Source: Sphingoaurantiacus capsulatus
Lineage (GTDB): Bacteria > Pseudomonadota > Alphaproteobacteria > Sphingomonadales > Sphingomonadaceae
DNA length: 64,000 bases
NCBI RefSeq assembly: GCF_042648405.1
Contig: NZ_JBHRXV010000007.1
Span: 47,559 to 111,558 of the forward strand
Direction: 5' to 3'
This document shows, piece after piece, positions 50,801-58,803 of the stretch; the stretch's first letter is position 1, and the number at the start of each line of letters is the position of its first letter. The position numbers and the translations under genes were made by a program. The notes below the pieces were generated by a model that was given only the letters and a program-made list of their open reading frames with translations, made no database searches and was not told where the DNA came from.

Positions 50801-52300
50801 TTGCCGCAGGGCACGCCGGGCACGTTGCGCCTCGTCGAGGGTGGCAACGTCAACGAGATGTTCGTCGAGCGGGTTGACGGCCAGACCGTCGAGCAGGTGT
50901 TCCGCATCAGCTTCGGCGCCAACGGCGTAACGACGGTCACCGGCATCGGCACCGGCGCGGGCGTCGGCACCGACACGCTCACCGCCATCGAGCAGCTCGA
51001 TTTCTTCATCGAGCAGCCGCAAGGCCAGAACATCCCGAACGGCCAGTATCTGGGCGTGAACCTGTCGGCGCGCTTCGGCACGGTCAGCAACAACTTCGCC
51101 TTCGTCGAAGGCGCGGTGCTGAACGACAACATCGATCTGGCGGCGGCCTACCCGGCGGCTGACGGCACGATCTCGATCAACGTCAACGCCGGTCGCGGCG
51201 ACGACGTGGTCACCGGCCATGCCGGCCAGAATTTCCTCGACGGCGGCGTCGGCAACGACACGCTAGATGGTGCGGGCGGCAATGACACGCTCAACGGCGG
51301 GCTCGGCAACGACGCGCTCACCGGCGGCGACGGCGACGATCGTCTGCAGGGCGGCGCCGGCAACGACACGCTCAACGGCGGCACCGGCAGCAGCGACTTC
51401 GCCATCTATACGCTGGCAGGCGATACACCGGGCACGCTCCGCTCTGTCGCGGGGCCGGATCCCGATACTTACATCGTCCAGCGCCTCGTCAACAGCACGC
51501 CGGTCGAGGATCTGGTCAAGGTAACGGTAACGGGGATGGGTGCGGCGATCGTCGAGGGTCTTGGCGCGCGCGCGGCGGAGTTCGGCACCGACACGGTGTC
51601 GAACATCGACGAGCTGCACATCTACATCGACACCGGCCAGTTCGTGCAGGAGCAGTTCGTCGGGCTGCGGCTTTCGCCACTGGTGCCGGCGCAGGCGAAC
51701 AACGCGTTCGTCAACGGCTCGCTCGCGGGCGATACCATCAACCTCGCGACGCTGTATCCGTCAGCGGACGGCACGATCCAGCTCAACGCCAACGGCAATG
51801 AAGGCAACGACACCATCACCGGCCACGTCGGCGCCAACAACTTGCAGGGCGGCGCCGGCAACGACACGCTCAACGGCGGCGACGGCAACGACACGCTGTC
51901 CGGCCAGGTCGGCGACGACACCATCAACGGCGGCAACGGCACCGACAACGCGCAGTTCACCCTGCCGGCAAACACCATGGGCACGCTGAGCTTCCGCCCC
52001 GGCACCAACGCGGGCGAGTTCATCGTCCAGCTGACCAACGGTCAGACGGTCGAGGATATCTTCCTCGTTACCCATGGCGGCGGCCAGTCGGCCACCGTCC
52101 AGGGCATGGGCCGGGCTGCCTTCCTCGGCACCGACACGGTGTCGAACATCGAGCAGCTTCAGTTCTTCATCGCGAACGCGAACTATCAGGGCTCGTTCGT
52201 CGGCATCAACCTGGCACCGGTCACCTTTCCGGCGAACGGCAACAACAACGCCTCCGTTCAGGGCAGCATCGGCAACGATAGCATCGACATCTCGATGATG
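46600..52300 (+). repeat. Eight copies of an about 110-130 residue module ending in a LYPGA-type motif
   Basis: Copies begin near 46597, 47130, 47660, 48185, 48670, 50780, 51400 and 51950. Each has the order GTLRVV, VERVDGQTVEQLF, GTDTVTNVEQL.F, DTINLATLYPGA, and is followed by RTX nonapeptides. The third copy contains the join at the N. I do not recognise a named domain. Confidence 0.7.
47790..47852. other. Probable artificial sequence join (31-bp duplication around one N)
   Basis: A 31-base sequence starting TTCCGCGTCACCGCAACG is present at 47790-47820 and again, identically, at 47822-47852, with a single N between. Deleting one copy plus the N (32 bases) joins frame to frame and gives VETIFRVTATGTGA followed by ASIEGVGSAAFLGTD, which matches the homologous repeat modules. 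It therefore looks like two contig ends with an overlap that was joined by a placeholder base. Confidence 0.85.
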
Positions 52301-55300
52301 GGCTTCGGCCAGGTGCCGGTGAATTCCAACGGCGGCTTCGGCAACGACAGCATCACCGGCCATGCGGGCGACAACACGCTCACCGGTGCGGCGGGCGACG
52401 ACATGCTGTTCGGCGGTGACGGCGACGACATCCTGATCGGCGGCTTCAACAGCGGCGGCGCGCCGCAGCCGGGCGACGGCAACGACACGCTTGAAGGTGG
52501 CGAGGGCGATGACGTGCTTCGCGGTGGTGACGGTGACGATTTGCTGCGCGGCGAGGAAGGCGACGACAATCTGCGCGGCGACCTGGGCAGCGACATCCTC
52601 GACGGTGGTGCCGGCCGCGACTTCGTCAGTTACCGCTTCGACGACCTGTCGGACGGCGTTGTCTTCGACGCGGCGAACTTCGGCGCCACGACTTCGTTCA
52701 CGCACAGCGATGGCCGCGGCGGTACCGACCAGTTGGTCAACGTGGAGGCGCTGGGTGTCACCGGCAGCCAGGGCAATGACGAGATCTACGGGTCGATGCA
52801 TACGCAGGGCGCCGAGTTCGTCGGCTACGCCAACCAGCTCTCGGGCGAGGGTGGCAACGACCAGCTCCATGGCGGCGGTTCGATCGACCTGCTGCAGGGC
52901 GGCGCGGGCAACGATCAGCTATATGGTCTGGGTGACGACGACGATCTGAACGGCGGCGCCGGCGATGATTATCTGGAAGGCGGCGCCGGCCACGATACGG
53001 CTGGATACAACTTCAGCACCCGTACCAGCGGCGTCACTTTCGACGTTTCGGCGCTCGACCTCGGCAACAACGTTGAGGTCACCGACGAGTTCGGTGACAC
53101 CGACACGCTGTACGAGATTGAGGCCTTCGCGGTCGACGGCTCGAGCCACGCCGACACGTTCATCGGCAACACCGGCAACGATGAGTTCTACGGTGCCGGC
53201 GGCAACGACATCTTCATCGGCAGCGCCGGCATCGATCGCGCGAAGTACGACGGCTCGCGCGATGACTATGACGTCACGCGCCTTCAGAACGGCAGCATCC
53301 AGGTCACTGACCTGCGCGAGGGCTCGCCCGACGGCGTCGACGTGCTCACCGACGTCGAGGAGCTCCACTTCCTCGGCGAGGATGACGAGGGCGGTTTGGT
53401 CGTCATCGCGGACTCGGTCGGGACGGCAGGCGACGACAATAACCCGCCGCTGTTCGGCACCAGCGGTGACGACACGCTCTACGGCGGCACCGGCAACGAC
53501 AGCCTGGTCGGCGGCGATGGTGAGGACTATCTCGCCGGCGGCGCGGGCAACGACTCGATGCAGGAAGGCGACCTCGGCGTGGCCGCAGGCGGCCTTGGCG
53601 ACGATCTGCTCGACGGCGGCGACGGCAACGACGTCATCTTCGACTTCGTCGGCAGGAACGAGATCCGCGGCGGCGCGGGCAACGACCTGCTTGGCGGCAC
53701 CGGTGCGATCTTCGGCGGCGCGGGAACCGACAGTATCGTCTTCCTCTCGGCCGGGCCGTCGATCGACTACGCTTGGGGCGGTACGGGCAACGATATCTTC
53801 ACCGTCGTTCCGGCGGTCGATCCGAACTGGGTTGCCGACCACATCATGGACTTCAACCCTACCGACAGCGACCTGATCAACGTTGGTCCGATCGTCGATC
53901 GCCTGCAGAACCATGTCGCGGGTACTGACCTTTTCGCCGGGGGCTACCTGCGGCTGACGCAGGCCGGAAGCCATGTGGCGGTCCAGGTCAACTTCGCGGC
54001 CACCGGCAACACCAACGACTTCGTTGACCTCGTCATCGTCGAGAACCGCCTAGTCGGCGCCGTGCAGGGTCGGGTGATCCTGCCGGTATCGGGCCTGGCA
54101 AACGGCGGATCGGCAGGTAACAACAACCTGACCGGCACGGACGGCAACGACACGATGCACGGCTTTGGCGGCACCGACACGATCGGCGGCGGCCTCGGCA
54201 ACGATACGATCACCGGCGGTGCCGGCAATGATACGCTCAACGGCGGCAGCGGCGACGACACGCTGAACGGCGATGGTCCGCTCGAACTGTCGCCAGGCGA
54301 CGATCTCCTCAATGGCGGAGACGGAAATGACCGGCTGTTCGGCGACGGCGGCTATGATCGCCTGCGCGGCGGCATCGGCGACGATCTGCTCGACGGCGGC
54401 GGCGGCGAGGATGACATTCAGGGCAACGAAGGAAACGACACGCTGATCGGCGGCGAAGGGACCGATTTGATGCGCGGCGGCAGCGGCGTCGACAGCTTCG
54501 ACGGCGGCGACCATGATCCGCTGTCGACGCGGTTCCACGAGGCCCGTTTCGGCGATCGCATCAGCTTCTTCGAGCAGACCGCGACCGCCGGCGTCATCGC
54601 CGACCTCCGCTCCGGCATCATCTCGAACGACGGCTTCGGCAACAGCGAGACGATGGTCGGAATCGAGAGCCTGGGCGGTGACACCCGCTTCGCCGACATT
54701 TTCCACGGCAATGACGCGGACAATCTGCTGCTCGGCAGCATTGGCGACACGCTCAACGGTTATGACGGCGATGACCTCATCCAGGTCAGCGGCGCGGCGA
54801 CCGTCGACGGCGGCGATGGTCATGACGGGCTCGTACTCGCCAACGGCGGTTACCTGATCGCCGACGGCAACGCGGACGGCCTTGCGGATAACCGCGCGGC
54901 GATGACGAACGGCTGGACGATCGACCTCGCCGCCGGGACCATGACCGACGGCTATGGCGACGTCGGCACCGTCACCGGCATCGAGGAGGTGCTTGGCAGC
55001 GTCCTGGCCGACACGCTGATCGGTAGCGCGAATGCCGATATCCTCAATGGCGGCGACCATAACGATACGCTCGACGGCGGTACCGGCGACGACGCGCTGA
55101 CCGGCGGCGCGGGCTATGACGTGCTGACCGGCGGTGATGGCGCCGATCGCTTCGTGCTCGGCGATGAGGCCGGCGGCTCGATCGAGCTCGCCGACCTGAT
55201 CACCGACTTCGAACTGGGCAGCGATCATATCGAGATCGGCGGCGGGCTGACCTTCGCCGATCTGACGATCACCGATGGCGACGTCGGCGCGGTGATCCAG

Positions 55301-55390
55301 AATGCCGACGGCGACTATCTGGGCACGGTGCTGAACATCAATGCGGTGGACCTGACCGCGCAGCAGTTCCAGTTCGCCTCGGGCGGCTGA
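47822..55390 (+). CDS. Giant BapA/LapA-type adhesin, C-terminal part (from the sequence join)
   Basis: This is the rest of the same adhesin, about 2,522 codons, reading from 47822 in frame with no start codon of its own until ATG 47897; translation in nature should continue from the upstream part. It contains RTX repeats and repeated modules: the last five and most of the third LYPGA-type module, two YRFDD-type modules (about 49950-50390 and 52400-52830) and several short modules ending TDLRxGSPDGTDTL. The C-terminal domain starts near 55100 (DVLTGGDGADRFVLGDEAGG, then ELADLITDFELGSDHIEIGG) and ends AVDLTAQQFQFASGG; it resembles the secretion signals of type I RTX substrates. The stop is TGA at 55388. 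Confidence 0.88.
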   Translation, partial: FRVTATGTGAASIEGVGSAAFLGTDMVTNVENLDFSVTNGNNQFVRVNLSTGSFTDQNGNPYTTGSAAGDTINLATLYPGMANLNLGASGGGGDDTLIGNAGNNNLDGGFGNDSIDGGAGQDFTSFLLPPGLGGVLRVVQGTGGDAGKLIVERVENNVPEQVFRLTRAPNGVVTVEGLNSAAANGTDTLTNVEFANFAFDGFANPINVRLFVNVNAPDANGGFANGTDFAETLDAAALYPGASHQITLAGGAGNDTLIGHDGANGLDGGQGSDTIDGGAGLDTANFTIAPFTGTLQLVEGSGGDAGNWLVQRVDGQTTELLFRISNFSNGGATVTGVNSASVYGVDTVTNTEYLSFQASSGNSSFVTLQIGLTPNPVVSNSAHVNGTFQNDTINLATLYPGAGTGVFLGASGQAGNDTIIGHAGNNGLNGGDGNDVLTGGLGDDSLIGGAGTDVAVFAGARNLYTLSRQPNGDIIVAGPDGNDTVNGDVETLRFDNMDVATETIGAVIDGTSGNDNLNGTTGADTLNGLDGQDNLHGGAGGDSLNGGAGNDYLHGGGGDDVAVFSGNRNDYTITQLAGGAVSVNGPDGIDYVTNTVDRLYFQGDDVTVVLDGTFGIEASAPGGGGTVNGGAGDDALSGSAAADTLNGGDGNDSLFGNDGNDTLNGGAGNDDMNGWTGDDTLIGGAGNDAMYGEAGNDYARGEEGADRIDGGDGDDILLGGYYGDHVAQPGDGADHVLGGSGNDVLRGGDGNDILEGGDGDDNLRGDLGNDRLDGGGGNDFVSYRYDANGEMGRTYDHGAPINFDASGIDFTSGAEQTIDDLRGGTDTLISIERLGVTGTNYADTIRGGLNAQSNQLTGYGGNDTLIGGNSNDDVAIYTGSFADYDIAQSGGTLTVTDLRGGAPDGTDTLTSIELLTFSDGQARIAPVVGDGTDNLIGGGNEADLLVGNGGDDDLFGNNGNDLINGGAGDDYMNGGAGDDRLHGGAGRDQAAFNLPQGTPGTLRLVEGGNVNEMFVERVDGQTVEQVFRISFGANGVTTVTGIGTGAGVGTDTLTAIEQLDFFIEQPQGQNIPNGQYLGVNLSARFGTVSNNFAFVEGAVLNDNIDLAAAYPAADGTISINVNAGRGDDVVTGHAGQNFLDGGVGNDTLDGAGGNDTLNGGLGNDALTGGDGDDRLQGGAGNDTLNGGTGSSDFAIYTLAGDTPGTLRSVAGPDPDTYIVQRLVNSTPVEDLVKVTVTGMGAAIVEGLGARAAEFGTDTVSNIDELHIYIDTGQFVQEQFVGLRLSPLVPAQANNAFVNGSLAGDTINLATLYPSADGTIQLNANGNEGNDTITGHVGANNLQGGAGNDTLNGGDGNDTLSGQVGDDTINGGNGTDNAQFTLPANTMGTLSFRPGTNAGEFIVQLTNGQTVEDIFLVTHGGGQSATVQGMGRAAFLGTDTVSNIEQLQFFIANANYQGSFVGINLAPVTFPANGNNNASVQGSIGNDSIDISMMGFGQVPVNSNGGFGNDSITGHAGDNTLTGAAGDDMLFGGDGDDILIGGFNSGGAPQPGDGNDTLEGGEGDDVLRGGDGDDLLRGEEGDDNLRGDLGSDILDGGAGRDFVSYRFDDLSDGVVFDAANFGATTSFTHSDGRGGTDQLVNVEALGVTGSQGNDEIYGSMHTQGAEFVGYANQLSGEGGNDQLHGGGSIDLLQGGAGNDQLYGLGDDDDLNGGAGDDYLEGGAGHDTAGYNFSTRTSGVTFDVSALDLGNNVEVTDEFGDTDTLYEIEAFAVDGSSHADTFIGNTGNDEFYGAGGNDIFIGSAGIDRAKYDGSRDDYDVTRLQNGSIQVTDLREGSPDGVDVLTDVEELHFLGEDDEGGLVVIADSVGTAGDDNNPPLFGTSGDDTLYGGTGNDSLVGGDGEDYLAGGAGNDSMQEGDLGVAAGGLGDDLLDGGDGNDVIFDFVGRNEIRGGAGNDLLGGTGAIFGGAGTDSIVFLSAGPSIDYAWGGTGNDIFTVVPAVDPNWVADHIMDFNPTDSDLINVGPIVDRLQNHVAGTDLFAGGYLRLTQAGSHVAVQVNFAATGNTNDFVDLVIVENRLVGAVQGRVILPVSGLANGGSAGNNNLTGTDGNDTMHGFGGTDTIGGGLGNDTITGGAGNDTLNGGSGDDTLNGDGPLELSPGDDLLNGGDGNDRLFGDGGYDRLRGGIGDDLLDGGGGEDDIQGNEGNDTLIGGEGTDLMRGGSGVDSFDGGDHDPLSTRFHEARFGDRISFFEQTATAGVIADLRSGIISNDGFGNSETMVGIESLGGDTRFADIFHGNDADNLLLGSIGDTLNGYDGDDLIQVSGAATVDGGDGHDGLVLANGGYLIADGNADGLADNRAAMTNGWTIDLAAGTMTDGYGDVGTVTGIEEVLGSVLADTLIGSANADILNGGDHNDTLDGGTGDDALTGGAGYDVLTGGDGADRFVLGDEAGGSIELADLITDFELGSDHIEIGGGLTFADLTITDGDVGAVIQNADGDYLGTVLNINAVDLTAQQFQFASGG

Positions 55391-55410
55391 TCGCAGGGCT
55401 CTCGATGGGA

Positions 55411-55451
55411 AAGGGGCGCGCGGGCTTCGGGCCGTGCGCCCCTTCCTCTTT
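55411..55451 (+). terminator. Intrinsic terminator of the adhesin gene
   Basis: AAGGGGCGC (55411-55419) pairs with GCGCCCCTT (55436-55444), followed by CCTCTTT. It begins 21 bases after the adhesin stop codon. Confidence 0.75.
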
Positions 55452-55683
55452 GGTGTCAGGCGACCAGCGGATGTTTCGCGACGTGCAGGCGGTATGCTTC
55501 CAGCCGCTGACCGAGCCGCCGCAGCAGGAACTCACCGGGCGGACGCTGCTGGGCTGGCCGATCGACGGCTGACGCGATGAAGGGTGATAGACATTGCTGA
55601 GGTCACCGGCGATGGTGCGCCGCCGCATCACCTGACGCGGCTGGCAGGTGCGGCGATCGGCCAGCCATCGCACAAGGGGTGCC

Positions 55684-56445
55684 ATGGACGATCTCAAAGA
55701 TGTTGCCGTCGACTCGGTTGACGACATTGCCCGCGCCGCCACGGCCTTTCGCGATGCCGTGGCGCGGATGGCCGCCTATCGCCTGATCATCTCCGACAAC
55801 ATCGCCACCGCCCGGCCGATGCGCGATGCGAGCGGCGAAGCGCTCGGCGCCACTGTCTTCGCGAAGGCAGCGCCGCACGACCGCTGGTGGTGCCGCAGTC
55901 AACTCGCGCTGAAGTCGCCGCTGGCGCAGGGTGCGCGCTACGAGAGTGAGCCTTTCTGGGCGAATGCCGATGGCTTTCGCACACTGCATCCGAACGCCTA
56001 TCTTGATGCGATCGACCTTTCAGATTTTGCGGCGCGCAACCTGCTGCTCGCCGGCATCGTCGTGCCGGTTCACATGCCGTTCGGGCAGCTCGGCATGGCG
56101 ACCTTCGGGTCGATCGACCCGCGCTGGACGGACCTGTCGAACAATTTCGCGCGCGATGCCGACCGGCTGATGCTGCTGACGCGGCGCTTCCTCACCACTT
56201 ACGCGCAGGTGACGCGTCGCCGCGAATGGCTGCCACCCGACTGCCGGCTCACAGGACGCGAGATCCAGTGCCTGCGCCTCGCCGCTGCCGGCAAGAAGGA
56301 TCACGAAATCGCGCGGATCATCGCGCGCAGCCACACCACCATTCGCTTCCATCTCCACAACGCCGGCGAGAAGCTGAACGCCGTCAGCCGGGGGCAGATG
56401 GTCTTCAAGGCCGGCCAGCTCGGTTACCTCGCCCCGCTCAACTGA
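55684..56445 (+). CDS. LuxR family transcriptional regulator
   Basis: This 253-residue regulator has an N-terminal ligand-binding-like domain (residues 1-175, with WWCRSQLALKSPLAQGARYE and DLSDFAARNLLLAGIVVPVHM) and a C-terminal LuxR-type HTH (residues 185-245: LTGREIQCLRLAAAGKKDHEIARI, HTTIRFHLHNAGEKL). ATG 55684 has AAGGGG 7 bases upstream. No LuxI-type synthase is in the window, so it may be an orphan receptor. It begins about 290 bases after the adhesin and is in the same direction, with the terminator between. It may regulate the adhesin or the following acyl-CoA dehydrogenase genes; neither is shown. Confidence 0.87.
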   Translation: MDDLKDVAVDSVDDIARAATAFRDAVARMAAYRLIISDNIATARPMRDASGEALGATVFAKAAPHDRWWCRSQLALKSPLAQGARYESEPFWANADGFRTLHPNAYLDAIDLSDFAARNLLLAGIVVPVHMPFGQLGMATFGSIDPRWTDLSNNFARDADRLMLLTRRFLTTYAQVTRRREWLPPDCRLTGREIQCLRLAAAGKKDHEIARIIARSHTTIRFHLHNAGEKLNAVSRGQMVFKAGQLGYLAPLN

Positions 56446-56466
56446 CCCTGACCCTGAGGCCTCGCC

Positions 56467-57609
56467 ATGCTTGATACCAGCCTTCGCTCCGCCTTCGACC
56501 CCGAGCATGAGATGTTCCGGGATTCGGTGCGGAAGTTCTTCGCGAAAGAGATGATCCCGTATCTGGACGCGTGGGAAGAGGAAGGGCTGGTGCCGCGTGC
56601 CTTCTGGCGCAAGGCCGGCGAGGCGGGGCTGCTGTGCCCGACGGTGCCGGAAGCCTGGGGCGGGCTCGGCCTCGACTTCCGCTACAATGCGATCATCACC
56701 GAGGAACTGTCGTACGCCGGCTCGTCGGCGAGCCTGCCGCTGCAGTCGGACATCATCGTCGACTATTTCGTCGCTTACGCGTCCGACGAGCAGAAGGCGA
56801 AGTATCTGCCCGGCATGGTCAGCGGCGAGATCATCGCTGCTATCGCGATGACCGAGCCCGGCGCTGGCTCCGACCTGCAGGGCGTGCGCACCACCGCGAA
56901 GCGTGACGGCGACGACTATGTGGTCAACGGCTCGAAAATCTACATCTCGAGCGGGCAGAACGCCGACATCGTCGTGGTCGTCGCCAAGACCGATCCGTCG
57001 CTGGGCGCCAAGGGCACCTCGCTGGTGCTGGTCGAGACGGATCGGCCCGGCTTCGCGCGGGGCCGCAACCTCGACAAGATCGGGCAGAACTCGGCCGACA
57101 CCTCCGAGCTGTTCTTCAACGATGTGCGCGTGCCCGTCACCAACATCCTCGGCGGCGAGGGACAGGGCTTCGGCTACCTCATGAGCAACCTGCCGCAGGA
57201 ACGGCTGTCGCTGGCGGTCAGTGCACAGGCGGGCGCGCAGCGCGCCTTCGACGAGGCGGTAAAATTCACCAAGGACCGCAAGGCGTTCGGCAAGACGGTG
57301 TTCGATTTCCAGAACACCAAGTTCACCCTCGCGGCGATCAAGGCGAAACTTCAGGTCGGCTGGGCGCATCTCGACTGGTGCCTGCTGCGCCACGCGAAGA
57401 AGCAGCTAACGGTCGCCGAGGCCGCCGCCGCCAAGCTCTGGCACACCGAGATGCAGTGGGAGGCGACCGACGCCGCGCTGCAGCTGCACGGCGGCGCCGG
57501 CTACATGAACGAATATCCGATCGCCCGACTGTGGCGAGATGCGCGCGTGCAGCGCATCCACGGCGGCACGTCGGAGATCATGAAGGAAGTCGTCGGGCGG
57601 TCGATCTAG
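56467..57609 (+). CDS. Acyl-CoA dehydrogenase
   Basis: This is a 380-residue FAD-dependent acyl-CoA dehydrogenase that makes the alpha,beta-double bond in acyl-CoA thioesters. Motifs are the N-terminal helical domain, IAAIAMTEPGAGSDLQGVRT (FAD-binding signature) and the C-terminal helical domain ending WRDARVQRIHGGTSEIMKEV, in which the usual catalytic-base region YPIARLWRDARV is conserved. ATG 56467 follows the LuxR stop by 21 bases, so these may be an operon. The acyl chain specificity is not evident. The stop overlaps the convergent MDR gene by 4 bases. Confidence 0.93.
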   Translation: MLDTSLRSAFDPEHEMFRDSVRKFFAKEMIPYLDAWEEEGLVPRAFWRKAGEAGLLCPTVPEAWGGLGLDFRYNAIITEELSYAGSSASLPLQSDIIVDYFVAYASDEQKAKYLPGMVSGEIIAAIAMTEPGAGSDLQGVRTTAKRDGDDYVVNGSKIYISSGQNADIVVVVAKTDPSLGAKGTSLVLVETDRPGFARGRNLDKIGQNSADTSELFFNDVRVPVTNILGGEGQGFGYLMSNLPQERLSLAVSAQAGAQRAFDEAVKFTKDRKAFGKTVFDFQNTKFTLAAIKAKLQVGWAHLDWCLLRHAKKQLTVAEAAAAKLWHTEMQWEATDAALQLHGGAGYMNEYPIARLWRDARVQRIHGGTSEIMKEVVGRSI

Positions 57610-58619
57610 GCGATCTTCAGGATCATCTTGCCCTGGTTGCTGCCGTCAAACAGCCGCATGAACGCGGGGTAGGCATTCTCCAGCCCCTCTTCGATATGCT
57701 CGTCGATGGTCAGCTTGCCCTCGGTCAGCCAGGCTTCGAGCTGCTCGCGTGCCTCGGGGAAGCGCGGCAGGAATTCGGTGGCCAGCACGCCGCGGATTTG
57801 GGCGTGGTGGACGATCAATGACCAGAGGTTGCGCGCCCCGATCCGCTGCTCTGAGTTATACTCGCTGATCAGCCCACATAGCGCGACGCGGGCGTTGCGG
57901 CGCAGGTTGAGCAGCGCCGCGTCGAGGATGTCGCTGCCGACATTCTCGAACACCATGTCGACGCCGTCGGGCGCGGCGGCGCGGATCGCCGCCGACAGCG
58001 CGGCGACATCCTTGCCGCGGTAATCGATGGCGGCGTCGAAGCCGTAGCGATCAATGAGCTTGGCGCATTTCGCCGCGCCGCCGGCGATGCCGATCACCCG
58101 GCAGCCGTGCAGCTTGCCGAGTTGGCCGACCAGCGACCCGACCGCGCCGGCCGCGCCGCTGACCAGCAAGGTCTGTCCCGGCTGCGGCTGGCATTCCTCG
58201 AGAAAGCCGAAATAGGCGGTGAGGCCGACGCCGCCGAGGATCGAGAGGTAGTTGGTCACCTTGGCCAGCCGGCTGGCATCGAACTTGCGCGTGGTACCGC
58301 CCTCGGCGCCGACCGAATAATCCTCAAGGCCGTTGAGGCCGCCGACCCACTGCCCGACCGGATAATCGAGCGTGCGGCTCTCGACCACCACGCCGATCGT
58401 GCCGGCGCGCACCGTGGCGCCGAGCGGGATCGGCGGCAGGTAGCTCGGCACATCGTCCATCCAGCCGCGCATCGCCGGGTCGAGCGAAGCATAGTGGTTG
58501 CGGACGAGGAACTGGCCGTCGGCGAGTGCCGGCAGCGGCTCGACCGCTATCGAAAAATCTTCGGCGCGGAGCATCCCTTGCGGGCGGGCGACGAGCAGCA
58601 CCCTGCGATTCTCGGCCAA
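57606..58619 (-). CDS. Zinc-independent MDR family NADP-dependent oxidoreductase
   Basis: This 337-residue medium-chain reductase lacks the zinc cysteines and has VSGAAGAVGSLVGQLGKLHG (the nucleotide-binding AxxGxxG motif), VTNYLSILGGVGLTAYFG, the SLDPAMRGWMDD motif near residue 50 typical of the prostaglandin reductase/curcumin reductase subgroup and LFDGSNQGKMILKI at the C-terminus. It probably reduces enones with NADPH. The start is TTG 58619, supported by GGGGAGG 7 bases upstream; there is no better start nearby. It converges with the acyl-CoA dehydrogenase. Confidence 0.9.
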   Translation of the reverse strand: MAENRRVLLVARPQGMLRAEDFSIAVEPLPALADGQFLVRNHYASLDPAMRGWMDDVPSYLPPIPLGATVRAGTIGVVVESRTLDYPVGQWVGGLNGLEDYSVGAEGGTTRKFDASRLAKVTNYLSILGGVGLTAYFGFLEECQPQPGQTLLVSGAAGAVGSLVGQLGKLHGCRVIGIAGGAAKCAKLIDRYGFDAAIDYRGKDVAALSAAIRAAAPDGVDMVFENVGSDILDAALLNLRRNARVALCGLISEYNSEQRIGARNLWSLIVHHAQIRGVLATEFLPRFPEAREQLEAWLTEGKLTIDEHIEEGLENAYPAFMRLFDGSNQGKMILKIA

Positions 58620-58803
58620 GCTTCACCTCCCCAGACGGCTGCCGTTTGAATGCTGCGTCTCACGCGCGAAGGCGGTCAGCACCTCCCAAATGGCGACCGG
58701 CGCCTGCCGCGAGAAATTCTCAGGCTTCGCGCCAGATTATCTGGGTTGCGCGCCGCCTGTGCTTGCGCGTCACTGGCGACTGGATTGTCGAAGGGGAATG
58801 CGG

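Noticed and set aside
44805..55150. Repetitive DNA that might be mistaken for CRISPR or a tandem noncoding array
   Set aside because: Repeat units are multiples of three, vary as codons, and encode calcium-binding RTX nonapeptides in one open frame.
35688..55390. Adhesin as a true frameshifted pseudogene
   Set aside because: The break coincides exactly with an N and a duplicated 31-bp overlap; one copy removed gives a continuous frame and conserved module sequence, so an assembly join is a better explanation.
47897..55390. The C-terminal adhesin frame as an independent gene starting at ATG 47897
   Set aside because: There is no ribosome site, and the preceding codons from 47822 are in the same frame and continue the homologous module.
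55452..55600. Minus-strand tail ending LRRLGQRLEAYRLHVAKHPL as a gene remnant
   Set aside because: The short open frame has no plausible start or domain support, and the space is only a small intergenic gap.
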